NCBI RefSeq assembly: GCF_000092285.1
Contig: NC_014100.1
Span: 3,162,001 to 3,226,000 of the forward strand
Length of the DNA: 64,000 nucleotides
Direction of reading: 5' to 3'
Source: Caulobacter segnis ATCC 21756
GTDB lineage: Bacteria; Pseudomonadota; Alphaproteobacteria; Caulobacterales; Caulobacteraceae
A program made the translations under genes and the position numbers. The notes under the pieces are model-generated. The model had not been told where the DNA came from, did no database searches, and saw only the letters and a program-made list of their open reading frames with translations. This document shows positions 52,787-61,854 of this stretch, one piece after another (position 1 is the stretch's first letter; the number at the start of each line of letters is the position of its first letter).

Positions 52787-52861
52787 GGATGCGTAGCTCA
52801 GCGGGAGAGCACCTCGTTCACACCGAGGGGGTCACAGGTTCAATCCCTGTCGCATCCACCA
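52787..52861 (+). tRNA. tRNA-Val (CAC)
   Basis: The full cloverleaf has acceptor GGATGCG / CGCATCC, D-arm GCTCAGCGGGAGAGC, anticodon arm CCTCG-TTCACAC-CGAGG and T-arm ACAGG-TTCAATC-CCTGT; CCA is encoded. The anticodon CAC reads GUG (Val). A T-rich tail follows. Everything to the right looks accessory, so its 3' end is a plausible integration site, but I found no second copy of that end in the window. Confidence 0.95.
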
Positions 52862-53013
52862 TTCTTTTTTCCAAACACTTTCAAATAGTTATCGGTCGCC
52901 ACTCCATCGCGCTAGGCGCTTGGATGACGAGTGCCCACCAAATTGCCCTCCAGATTTAGGCCCGTCGGCTCGAATTGGGGATCGCCGATTGACTCCGTCG
53001 CATTGCAGAACGA

Positions 53014-53028
53014 GAACAATTAAAGAAC
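53014..53028. promoter_or_regulatory. SOS (LexA) box before the first accessory gene
   Basis: GAACAATTAAAGAAC is an exact GAAC-N7-GAAC. A GGAG ribosome-like site and an 18-codon ATG frame (53044-53100) follow directly, then the gene at 53087. Confidence 0.7.
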
Positions 53029-53086
53029 ATCGGAGAAATCGCCATGCAGGCCCAACGCGCCAGGTTGCGCGCGCGAGCGCACGTCC

Positions 53087-53458
53087 ATGTGGCCCGTTAA
53101 GCCCGAACACATCACCTTGCGGGTCTGCGAGGACTTGGGCTGGCGCGTCATGGTCAGTTGCCCGCGCTGCCGCTACGCAGTGGAAGTGAACCTGCGCATT
53201 CTCGCCGGATCGAAGTACGGCGCCCTCCCCGTTTCCGGCCTTCTTGAGCGTGCGCTGTTCAAATGCCGAAGGGCCAAGAGCGGCTCAACACCTTCATGCG
53301 CCGGCGCGCCCGCTGAACGGCTCAGCGTGAGCTGCATGGACGTGGGCAATCACCGGACGGTCGCCGAGTGGGTGCTTCTTTCGCCTGGCGCAGCCGCACG
53401 CCTGACGAAGTGCGACCTGCAGCGCTGCGTCGAACCAACCCCGCTCTCCACACGCTAG
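53087..53458 (+). CDS. Zinc-ribbon-like protein of unknown function, probably SOS-regulated
   Basis: This 123-aa protein opens with KPEHITLRVCEDLGWRVMVSCPRCRYAVEVNLR, where CPRC looks like one half of a zinc knuckle; a second CRR and later Cys could complete it. The C-terminal part is basic and loosely structured. No family name can be given. The start at 53087 overlaps a tiny 18-codon frame that follows a LexA box, so a leader peptide or a different start is possible. It lies just right of tRNA-Val. Confidence 0.6.
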   Translation: MWPVKPEHITLRVCEDLGWRVMVSCPRCRYAVEVNLRILAGSKYGALPVSGLLERALFKCRRAKSGSTPSCAGAPAERLSVSCMDVGNHRTVAEWVLLSPGAAARLTKCDLQRCVEPTPLSTR

Positions 53459-53480
53459 GCACCGGCGAGGCGACGCTGCT

Positions 53481-53756
53481 CTAAGCCTTCGGCTCCAGGT
53501 CGAAGTAAGGCGCGCCCTCGCCGCCGCCCTCGGCGCGGTTCAGAACCTTGTCCTCGCGCGCCCTGGCGACACGGACCTGCACGCCGCGATACCGGATGCC
53601 ATGAAGGATGTTCGTGCACCGCGCCCGCCCGGTCGGAAGCCGCGCGAAGCTGTCGGCCGCCATGCTGATCACGCCAGGAAGAAGGGCTTCGTCGCCCTTT
53701 TCCTTGGCCTCGCTGGCCATCAGGTCGAGCAGGTGGTCGATGTCGTCGAAGGTCAT
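53481..53756 (-). CDS. 91-aa acidic hypothetical protein
   Basis: The protein (MTFDDIDHLLDLMASEAKEK..., ending YFDLEPKA) has a helical N-terminal part, rich in Asp and Glu, and a basic middle (RYRGVQVRVARARED). There is no signal or membrane segment. It converges on the zinc-ribbon gene with 22 bp between. I do not recognise it; coding is supported by codon usage and a clean frame only. Confidence 0.5.
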   Translation of the reverse strand: MTFDDIDHLLDLMASEAKEKGDEALLPGVISMAADSFARLPTGRARCTNILHGIRYRGVQVRVARAREDKVLNRAEGGGEGAPYFDLEPKA

Positions 53757-53886
53757 GACCGGCGTCTACGTGATCGTGCGACGCTGTGCCACGCCGTTTA
53801 GCTTGACGTTTCACGATGTATTAGCGCACCAGCGGCACTCTGCGGGCGAGCCTAAACAACCAACCTCTGGACTAGCTTTCGCCTAT

Positions 53887-54003
53887 ATGAAGCCCATCTT
53901 CGAGATCCATATAGGAACCAACGAAGGACAGGTTGGTTGGTTAAAGCGCGACGAGACCGCACGAGTTTTGGCAGCTATCCGTCCGACGAAGAGGATGTTA
54001 TGA
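53887..54003 (+). CDS. 38-aa protein, first gene of an unknown three-gene operon
   Basis: The frame encodes MKPIFEIHIGTNEGQVGWLK and continues RDETARVLAAIRPTKRML. Its TGA overlaps the next gene's ATG (ATGA), a hallmark of coupled translation that supports it being real. It is too short for a family call. It might act as a leader, an inhibitor or a subunit of the next protein. Confidence 0.5.
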   Translation: MKPIFEIHIGTNEGQVGWLKRDETARVLAAIRPTKRML

Positions 54004-54593
54004 GAGCGGCAAAGCTTAAAGAGTCGGGGGGCTTCATGGCGCTAGGAAACAGCGAGGCGGCTCGCTACCGCGCCGAGATCGCGAAGGTCATGTCTGGAGA
54101 GTCTTCCGACGTGGTCTTTAACGGCACTCTCGAACACGCATGCATCGTAATCGAAGAGGCATTCGAGGCGGCTCGCTCACACGTTCGAATCCTGACGAAC
54201 CGGCTCGACTGCAACTGCTACGACCGGGACACGATTGTTGACTCCATGAGGCGCTTTTTAGATCGACCGGGGATGCGTCTGGACGTCTTGGTCGAAGACG
54301 AGACCAGCGCCGCAACCGCCATGGGCCGTCGGTTTATCGAGGAAGCTGAAAGCGCCGCAGGCGAACGCTTCACCATCCTCGCCGTGCCGCAGCGGATCGT
54401 GGAGCAATACAAGTACAACTTCCTGTTAGTCGACGACGTCGCCTTGCGCTTTGAAGAGGATCGACGCGCTCCGGTTGCTGTTGTCAGCGGCGGCAATGAA
54501 GCACTTCCGGTTGTGAAAAACCTGTTGCGCGTATTCAACGCTATTCAATCAGCCTCCAGGCCACTTGCTAAGCGAGTAGCCCAAGCAGCCTAG
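54000..54593 (+). CDS. Degenerate phospholipase-D-like protein
   Basis: This 197-aa protein starts at the ATG at 54000 with GAGG upstream; the longer frame from 53937 overlaps the 38-aa gene and was not chosen. The arrangement resembles one PLD-fold half: a helix (HACIVIEEAFEAARSHVRIL), a strand-turn (LDVLVEDE), and YKYNFLLVDDVALRFEEDRR then VAVVSGGN. In the PLD HxKx4D motif the His and Lys are replaced here (YKYNFLLVDD), so catalysis by that route is doubtful. The base composition is less GC-biased than that of the flanking chromosome. Confidence 0.62.
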   Translation: MRAAKLKESGGFMALGNSEAARYRAEIAKVMSGESSDVVFNGTLEHACIVIEEAFEAARSHVRILTNRLDCNCYDRDTIVDSMRRFLDRPGMRLDVLVEDETSAATAMGRRFIEEAESAAGERFTILAVPQRIVEQYKYNFLLVDDVALRFEEDRRAPVAVVSGGNEALPVVKNLLRVFNAIQSASRPLAKRVAQAA

Positions 54594-54626
54594 ACTTAAC
54601 GGTTGAGTTTTTGACCAAAGCAGGTC

Positions 54627-55490
54627 ATGAAACTCGACGTTGGGGCGGGGGCTCGGTTGATTAAGCGGAAGCATATTCTAGCGCTGGCCGTCGTTCTAGC
54701 GCCTCTTACAGTCGCATTTTGGGTGTGCGGGTTTACCGGCAAGGTTAGCCGGGTCGATCTCGCGGCGATCAGTGGAAGCACTGAGGTCGCGATCGGGATA
54801 TGTGCGTCCTATCTCGCGTTCGACCGCTTCCGCTTTCATGCGAGATTTAACTATATTGCGAGACGGATCACGCGCGAGAAGGCATCCGGGCCAGATGTCC
54901 TTATCGCCTCTCGAAGCGACGGAGCGATGAACTCGGACGAGATCGGGCTTCTGTCAGTTTACTACCTGGCTGGCGACGAGCAGGTCGTCAAGTACTTCAA
55001 AAGCCACGAGCACTTACTGTCTCAGAGCGAATTTCTCGACTCAGTTACCGGGAAGGCCCTCGCGCTACTACTTCAGACCCAGATCGATCGCATGCTGATC
55101 ATGGCGCTCGCGGCCGTTCTTTGCGCATGGGAGATGGCTTCTGCTGTTTTCCAACTCCAGCACTCTCTAGTGACGGCATGGCTCCCTCCGGCGAAAATCC
55201 TGTGCGCGGCTCTGATCGGCACAGGTGCCGGCTATCTGCTCCCCGCATTGTTCTTCGTCAGCTCCAAATTACTTTTTGATAACGTGGAGCGCTACATGGA
55301 CCGACGCTTCAAAAGTATGGCGGTCACGATGAAACGAGAGGCAGAGACCGTTTCTCCGCCAAAGCTCACCCCCGCGCCGAAAACTGCAGCATCCAGGTCG
55401 GTGAAAAGGCCAATTCGGCCAACAGCCACCAAACCCAACCCATCCGCCACGCGACCAATCCGGCCAAAGAAACCGAGTGGCCCCCGATAG
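54627..55490 (+). CDS. Membrane protein with a long basic, Pro-rich tail
   Basis: This 287-aa protein has hydrophobic segments at about residues 17-38, 45-62, 153-175 and 190-213. The region between (about 63-150) is soluble and contains KASGPDVLIASRSDG. The last 60 residues are Pro/Lys/Arg-rich with repeated RPIRPT/K units and lack structure. Its gene follows the PLD-like gene by 33 bp on the same strand and ends the operon. No family is recognised. It could anchor the PLD-like protein at the membrane. Confidence 0.62.
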   Translation: MKLDVGAGARLIKRKHILALAVVLAPLTVAFWVCGFTGKVSRVDLAAISGSTEVAIGICASYLAFDRFRFHARFNYIARRITREKASGPDVLIASRSDGAMNSDEIGLLSVYYLAGDEQVVKYFKSHEHLLSQSEFLDSVTGKALALLLQTQIDRMLIMALAAVLCAWEMASAVFQLQHSLVTAWLPPAKILCAALIGTGAGYLLPALFFVSSKLLFDNVERYMDRRFKSMAVTMKREAETVSPPKLTPAPKTAASRSVKRPIRPTATKPNPSATRPIRPKKPSGPR

Positions 55491-55511
55491 AAGGCGTGCG
55501 GCCCGCAACGA

Positions 55512-55745
55512 TTACTGTGGCGCTTCCGTCTCCCACGGGCGGACCCAGAGCAGCCCCACCGCAACCCCTATGGCGGCGACGACGCCCAGCTCGATCGCCG
55601 AAGGCCGCCGCCCCATGAACGCGAGCGCCGCGAACAGCACAGCGCCGACAAAGAGGCCGACCAGCGCAACGCCGATCGCGCCCATGACCAGCTTCTCTCC
55701 GCGCGAAAGCGGCTGTTCCCCGCCGTCAGGCCAGTTGTTCGCCAC
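55512..55745 (-). CDS. 77-aa two-helix membrane protein of the phage lysis region
   Basis: The start is a GTG at 55745 with an excellent GGAGGGGGGAGG upstream; a longer frame to 55826 has no such site. Two hydrophobic segments (about residues 22-44 and 52-70) suggest a small membrane protein. Its C-terminus ends RPWETEAPQ. It is the last gene of the - strand set of phage-type genes; a spanin or second holin function is possible but unproven. Confidence 0.6.
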   Translation of the reverse strand: MANNWPDGGEQPLSRGEKLVMGAIGVALVGLFVGAVLFAALAFMGRRPSAIELGVVAAIGVAVGLLWVRPWETEAPQ

Positions 55746-55864
55746 TGCCGCCCTCCCCCCTCCAGTCAGGCCACAATAGCAAAAGGGCCCGCCACGCCGA
55801 AGCGCAGCGGGCCGGTTGGCGCTCAAACCTCGGAGGGCGAGCGGGTAGGTGTCAGGCAGAGCGG

Positions 55865-56113
55865 TCAGGTCCCGCCCGGCGGGGTCGCCGGTTTGACGCC
55901 GGCTTCGCTTGACGGCGCTGGATCACAGATGATCCGGAACGAGCCGGTGACGCCTGCGCCGATCGCGCCGCTGTATTCTCGGTGGCAGCCTTCGAGATTG
56001 GTCAGGACCTTCTCGCCAACACCGCCGGGCTGCAGGGCAGCGTCAAAGCTCGAACAGGCCGACAGCGACAGACATGCGAGCGCGACGCCCGCCAGGAAGA
56101 TGGCGCGCTTCAT
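55865..56113 (-). CDS. Small lipoprotein of the prophage remnant
   Basis: This 82-aa protein has a lipobox LSAC at residues 17-20 (Cys20). The mature part carries two further Cys (GCHREY and IICDPAP) that could form a disulfide, and ends Pro-rich. Small lipoproteins next to phage lysis genes are often outer spanins (Rz1-like), but no matching inner spanin is clear. Confidence 0.65.
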   Translation of the reverse strand: MKRAIFLAGVALACLSLSACSSFDAALQPGGVGEKVLTNLEGCHREYSGAIGAGVTGSFRIICDPAPSSEAGVKPATPPGGT

Positions 56114-56157
56114 GGGAAGCCTCCATGTGGGATTGCCGGCTGCCGGCCGGCGCGGGT

Positions 56158-56541
56158 TCAGGCGGTGACGACCAGGTCGCGGTCGCCGGACTTCCAGATC
56201 AGTTCGCGCACCACGCGCGGCAGGATGATGCAGCCCTTCGACGCCGTTCCGGGCGCCTTGATGCTATCGCCGTGGATGCGGAACGCGCCCCGCCCCGTCC
56301 GCTGATCGATGTCGTCCCCGGGGTTGGCGTCGATGGCGTCCAGCACCAGCGTGTAGGGCCCGACGCTACCGCTGTCGTAGGGCGCGCCGATCCGGTAGCG
56401 GCCGGCCGGGATCGGCCCTATGCCGGGCATGCCCTCCAGGGTGGGGTTGTTCTTCCCTCGGCCGTTGCCGCTATAGCCACGCGAGACCAGCTTCCCGTCG
56501 CGCGACAGGGTCCCAGCCGATTGGTCCCAGGTCCAGGTCAC
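56158..56541 (-). CDS. Tlde1/DUF2778-like peptidoglycan-acting enzyme
   Basis: This 127-aa protein reads WDQSAGTLSRDGKLVSRGYSG at the N-terminus, then PIPAGRYRIG, FRIHGDSIKAPGTASKGCIILP. The HGD and S-x-GCI arrangement (His91 and Cys105) is the L,D-transpeptidase-type active site used by Tlde1 effectors and DUF2778 proteins. In this setting it may be the phage's wall-degrading enzyme. Its start overlaps the preceding gene's stop (ATGA), and no secretion signal is present. Confidence 0.82.
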   Translation of the reverse strand: MTWTWDQSAGTLSRDGKLVSRGYSGNGRGKNNPTLEGMPGIGPIPAGRYRIGAPYDSGSVGPYTLVLDAIDANPGDDIDQRTGRGAFRIHGDSIKAPGTASKGCIILPRVVRELIWKSGDRDLVVTA

Positions 56542-56849
56542 CGGCCACCTCTACGGTGCGCGCGGGCCGGCCGGTGCTTGATCACCCAGGCCAGGACCGC
56601 GAAGCCGCCCAGCGCGAAGGCGGCCGCGAAGAACACAGTCACGGGCGTGATGACGGCCGCCGGATGGCGCATGGCCACGAACGCCGCCACCAACCAGAAC
56701 ACCGCCACCAGGTGCAGGATCTGGCGCAGCCAGATTGGCGCGTCACGCCAGCCGCGGGCGCTGGCGCCCAGCAGATAGCCAGACATCAGGAACGTCCCGA
56801 CCGCCACCATGGCCAGCACGACGCTCAGGGGCTGCAGGAAGGCGCTCAT
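56538..56849 (-). CDS. 103-aa three-helix membrane protein (holin-like)
   Basis: The ATG at 56849 is chosen because it overlaps the stop of the upstream gene (ATGA); a longer frame runs antisense to real sequence. The protein has hydrophobic stretches at about residues 9-30, 42-60 and 67-90 and a basic C-terminus (HRPARAHRRGGR). Small size, several helices and a charged tail beside a lysin-like gene make it a holin candidate. Confidence 0.65.
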   Translation of the reverse strand: MSAFLQPLSVVLAMVAVGTFLMSGYLLGASARGWRDAPIWLRQILHLVAVFWLVAAFVAMRHPAAVITPVTVFFAAAFALGGFAVLAWVIKHRPARAHRRGGR

Positions 56850-57214
56850 TGGACCACTCCCGCCTTGCCCTTCAGCCAGGCGAACAGGCGCGCCCTGGCG
56901 TCCGGATTGGCGATCAGCAAGACCGTTAAGCTGGCCAGCAGCGCCACGGCGGTCAGGTGATCGACCTTGAACCCGACCTTCACCGGGCTGAGGCCCAGCG
57001 CCCAGTTGACCAGGTCCGCCGCCCACGGCGCGCACAACGGCGCGGCGAAGGTGACGGACGCGACCGTCAGGATCGCCTCGAGCACGCGGCGGATGACCGG
57101 CCGTCGCTCGGGTGGCGGCTCGCCGAAGATAAAGGCCACCATCTGAAATCCGACCCATAGGGCGGACACGATGAAGGCCACGGCCCCAGCTTGAAGCCGG
57201 TGCTTGTCGTCCAT
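56846..57214 (-). CDS. 122-aa membrane protein in the lysis cassette
   Basis: The protein (MDDKHRLQAGAVAFIVSALW...) has four hydrophobic segments, with a loop EPPPERRPVIRRVLE after the first. Its stop overlaps the start of the next gene. It is the first gene of the unit with the 103-aa membrane protein and the Tlde1-like enzyme. A role in holin/antiholin control fits the position but the sequence alone does not prove it. Confidence 0.62.
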   Translation of the reverse strand: MDDKHRLQAGAVAFIVSALWVGFQMVAFIFGEPPPERRPVIRRVLEAILTVASVTFAAPLCAPWAADLVNWALGLSPVKVGFKVDHLTAVALLASLTVLLIANPDARARLFAWLKGKAGVVQ

Positions 57215-57310
57215 TGCGGACCTCCAGATTTTCGGGAAGCGCGGCCTAGAGGCCCAGGGCCAGGCGCGGCGGCCTAGCCCTCAGATAAAGTAGGGGCGCG
57301 GGGATCTAGG

Positions 57311-57544
57311 TCAGCGCGGTAGATACCAGCGCGTTGCGCCAGCGACGTAGCCCCTGGGCCCCAAGCCGCCGACTTCAACTTCACCGCGTGAGGCGCCGCG
57401 GTCGACAAGGCAACTAATCACCGGGCCATCGAGCAAGGCGGTGACGGTTGCTGGAAACTCATTCCCTTGCTGGTCAACGTCGATGTCTGGCGCATGAACC
57501 CTGATTTTGTCGCCGATCACGAGGTTCGTTTCGTGCTCAGTCAT
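57311..57544 (-). CDS. 77-aa small beta-strand protein of the phage region
   Basis: This protein (MTEHETNLVIGDKIRVHAPD..., ending ATRWYLPR) alternates short strands and Gly-rich turns and looks like a small SH3-like or accessory tail protein. It begins 1 bp after the SGNH gene's stop, so it is cotranscribed with it. I do not recognise the family. Confidence 0.55.
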   Translation of the reverse strand: MTEHETNLVIGDKIRVHAPDIDVDQQGNEFPATVTALLDGPVISCLVDRGASRGEVEVGGLGPRGYVAGATRWYLPR

Positions 57545-57545
57545 C

Positions 57546-58763
57546 TCACCACCCCCTCGAAGTGATCTCGTTGGCTTGGAACAGCGACTTCATGTCATAG
57601 CCTGCGTCGTTCAGGTGAGTGCTGTCCGCGCGCAGGGAGGTGGGGATCGTGTCGTTGGCGATGTCGGTCAAGTCCTGAGTGGTCGGCGTGATACCAGCCT
57701 GCGCGAGCCCGTGCTGGATCATCCAGGTGCGGTAATCAGAGAACTTGTCGCCGTATGTCGACTGAAGCTGGGCGTTGATCGCCATGATGCGATCGTACAT
57801 GGCGGTGCCGGGGATTTCGTCGGTCTTGTTGATCACCGGCGAGATCAAATAGCGCGGTTCGCGCGGCCGCAACATCGCCACCATGGCGGCGAGGTCATCG
57901 AATAGGGTCGTCCCCTCTTCAGGGTTGTTCCGTCCGTACTCAAAAATGTTGATGCGATCGAGTAGGTCCGTGTTGAAATATGGAATGATGGCGGCATTTA
58001 CGGGTGTATCAACAGCGACACCAGCAGCGGATCGCGTGAACGAAGCCCCCTCACTGGCATTTTTCGTGAACGTCCCTTGGACGCCCTCGCAAATGCAAGT
58101 CATTGAACGCGACACGCCCGGGCTGAATAGCGGGTTCGGCGTCGACACGAAATTAATCGTGTTAGCTCCGGTATCAGCCCTTATTTGAGCTGCTGTTGGT
58201 GAACTGATCTGAACACTAACAGGAATAGCGCCGAACCTGGCCGCCCCCTGCGCAGAGGATTGGCCGCCGACAGCGTCGACCGAGACGGTACGCTGGAGCC
58301 GCGCAGCCAAGCGCTGCCCCAGCGTGGCAGCACCCCCGCTGCTCCCAGCGCTCTCCGTTAGGCTGTCGCCGCGCAGGACGATGGTGGAAAGGCTGTGATC
58401 CAGACCGTCGCCGTACTCCACGCACTCCCACTGCTGACCAAGGGTCTTACCGATGATCTGCCATGAGCCTTCGTAGCGCGTTTGAATAAACCGCGCCTCG
58501 CCCGCTTTGATCAGGAGCGAGGGAGGATTGTAGCCCGCGCGATAGCGGCTAACCCACAGATCTCCCGCCGAGATATTTCTCAGCAGGATACCACGCCGGT
58601 TCTGTCGAGCCGCCAGTAGGACCTGAGCTACGCCCGCCGCCGCCAGGGATCCAGGGCGCGAAATTTCTTCGAAGTAGTAACCGGACCGGGATGGCTCGGT
58701 AAGGCCATTCAATCGACCCCGGATTGCACCCCAGGTCTCATCAACGCCAATCAGATCAACCAT
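57546..58763 (-). CDS. Phage SGNH/GDSL-type esterase or tail protein
   Basis: This 405-aa protein has the block-I signature LRGDSLTES (Ser near 155) and the C-terminal block-V DSTHLNDAGY (Asp and His near 384-387), which make a GDSL/SGNH catalytic pair. The N-terminal ~150 residues form a separate virion-attachment-like part. Tail-associated SGNH proteins deacylate capsule or surface polysaccharide during adsorption. The gene lies between a 40-aa gene (8-bp overlap) and the 77-aa gene, in a tail-fibre cluster. Confidence 0.8.
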   Translation of the reverse strand: MVDLIGVDETWGAIRGRLNGLTEPSRSGYYFEEISRPGSLAAAGVAQVLLAARQNRRGILLRNISAGDLWVSRYRAGYNPPSLLIKAGEARFIQTRYEGSWQIIGKTLGQQWECVEYGDGLDHSLSTIVLRGDSLTESAGSSGGAATLGQRLAARLQRTVSVDAVGGQSSAQGAARFGAIPVSVQISSPTAAQIRADTGANTINFVSTPNPLFSPGVSRSMTCICEGVQGTFTKNASEGASFTRSAAGVAVDTPVNAAIIPYFNTDLLDRINIFEYGRNNPEEGTTLFDDLAAMVAMLRPREPRYLISPVINKTDEIPGTAMYDRIMAINAQLQSTYGDKFSDYRTWMIQHGLAQAGITPTTQDLTDIANDTIPTSLRADSTHLNDAGYDMKSLFQANEITSRGW

Positions 58764-58878
58764 TGTCGGTCAGCCTTTGCGTGTCGCGCAGAACGAGAGC
58801 GTCGCGCATGATCGTGAGTGTGCGGATGACCCCACCACCCTTAGAGAGGGCGGCAAGGGAAAGAGAAATTGCGATCAT
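58756..58878 (-). CDS. 40-aa protein between tail genes
   Basis: The frame from the ATG at 58878 encodes MIAISLSLAALSKGGGVIRT and ends RDTQRLTDNG. It overlaps the SGNH gene by 8 bp and starts 3 bp after the upstream stop, so it fits tightly in the operon. Short proteins of this type are found at such positions in phage tail clusters. Function unknown. Confidence 0.45.
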   Translation of the reverse strand: MIAISLSLAALSKGGGVIRTLTIMRDALVLRDTQRLTDNG

Positions 58879-58881
58879 GGG

Positions 58882-59154
58882 TCACGCCGCGTCGAAGGCG
58901 ACAATGTCGGCGGCGGTCGTTCCGGTCGACTTCACCCTGAAAGCGAAGACCGGAAGAATCGTGCCGCTGGGCACGTTCGCAAAGGTGATGCTCGTAGTGC
59001 CGTCCATCGACACGATAGCGAGGTCGCCGCCGGTGCCGACGTAGAGGCCGCGCGCGTTCACTTCTGTCGTGTCATGCGGCGTGATCGCGATGGGATATCG
59101 GCCAGGATCGATGTTCTTTCCAACGCCTGCGGAAATCGTCTTTGGGGCGGGCAT
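58882..59154 (-). CDS. 90-aa phage structural-type protein
   Basis: This protein (ISAGVGKNIDPGRYPIAITP...TGGDLAIVSMDGTTSITFAN, ending IVAFDAA) is all-beta with Gly/Thr-rich turns. It resembles small spike or decoration proteins often called phage structural protein. The ATG at 59154 has a strong AAAGGAGG site. It follows the large tail-fibre gene in the same direction and is probably cotranscribed. Confidence 0.65.
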   Translation of the reverse strand: MPAPKTISAGVGKNIDPGRYPIAITPHDTTEVNARGLYVGTGGDLAIVSMDGTTSITFANVPSGTILPVFAFRVKSTGTTAADIVAFDAA

Positions 59155-59193
59155 GTGTGGCCCTCCTTTCGTTTTAGGATGATTTTCTGTTGG

Positions 59194-60963
<1,770 letters not shown>

Positions 60964-61013
60964 GCTGCCTCATGGGCTGTCGCCTCGCGGGTGGCCGCGA
61001 GGTGTGGTAGACG

Positions 61014-61262
61014 TTGGGGATGCGCTATTTCTGGTTTGCCGCGCTGGTCTGGGCGCTCATCACGGCCTCAGACCCGCTTGCCATGGCGATGGTGCCTATC
61101 GGCTTTGCGGTTCACCGGCTGCTGGTGCGGCTACAGGCATGGATGCTTGTTGCAGGACCAATTTCGCCTGAGCAAGCAGAGGAACTAGACCGGCGTTGGC
61201 CTTCGAGGCGGTCTCGAGCCGCGCAACGGTCGCTGAGTACGCCGCAGGGTTCCGCGCGCTAG
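61014..61262 (+). CDS. Possible 82-aa membrane protein, antisense to a phage gene end
   Basis: The frame encodes an N-terminal hydrophobic stretch (WFAALVWALITASDPLAMAM). From about 61096 it overlaps the - strand phage gene remnant, and there its codon use becomes poor, suggesting that only the first part, if any, is real. It is listed because the gap between two phage genes is otherwise empty. Confidence 0.3.
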   Translation: MGMRYFWFAALVWALITASDPLAMAMVPIGFAVHRLLVRLQAWMLVAGPISPEQAEELDRRWPSRRSRAAQRSLSTPQGSAR

Positions 61263-61450
61263 CCTGGCCCAGGCGGGCCAGCCAGCGGACGGCAAGCGGG
61301 TTGGTCAGGATCTCGCCGACCGCGGCGGCGCCGCCCAGCCCCCCAGCGGTCGGGACCATCGTCTTCGGATTGAGCAGAAGTCCAAGCGTGCCGATGCTTT
61401 GCAGCGAAACAGCGCTGTTGGAGGCGTTGGCCCCCTTCTGGACTTCCTGG
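61096..61450 (-). pseudogene. 5'-truncated phage virion gene (C-terminal remnant)
   Basis: The frame is coding-like well before its first ATG (61359): GANASNSAVSLQSIGTLGLL leads into NPKTMVPTAGGLGGAAAVGE and LVPLLAQAKLVLQQASMP. No start codon with a ribosome site exists upstream, and the sequence becomes non-phage-like near 61450-61470. Such Ala/Leu-rich repeats end large internal virion proteins. It is probably the broken edge of the prophage. Confidence 0.6.
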
Positions 61451-61459
61451 GGTGGGCGG

Positions 61460-61854
61460 CGAAAAGCGACCGGAGAGGCCCGCGGCAGCGGACGTCGGCA
61501 CCCGAAGGGCCGGAACGTCAGTGGAGGAGCCGGCCAGAGGCCGGCTTGCCGATGTTCGCGGCGGGCCTAGAAGGGCGCGCCGCCCACCCCCCTTTTTGGG
61601 GAAAGGAAAAGAAAGAGAGTCATCGCGCGACGCGCGATGGCCGCGACCGGACCGCGAGGTCCGGCTCAGCGCCAGCGATCGTGACCCGAGAGGGACGAGA
61701 CCCGCGACGCCAGGCGTGGGGCTCGGCGGCGTCCGCCTTGCCGGCGCCGTAGAGCGCGGTCGCGCCATGCGCGAGGCGCCCATGCTTGCGGTTCAAGCCG
61801 CCTGACGCGCCAAACACGGCAAGAGTTCGCCAGCGACGGATATCCGCATCACCG
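61460..61854. other. Gene-free junction between prophage remnant and exonuclease gene
   Basis: No convincing gene is present; several open frames on both strands are Arg/Pro-rich shadows. GC hairpins occur (GCCGGC-CAGAG-GCCGGC near 61530; GGACC-GCGA-GGTCC near 61653) and a C6T5 homopolymer tract near 61597. This segment should hold the junction of two pieces of mobile DNA. Confidence 0.55.

Noticed and set aside
61452-61805. 117-codon + strand open frame in the prophage junction
   Set aside because: It is Arg/Pro/Gly-rich without domain or ribosome site, overlapping another frame of the same kind.
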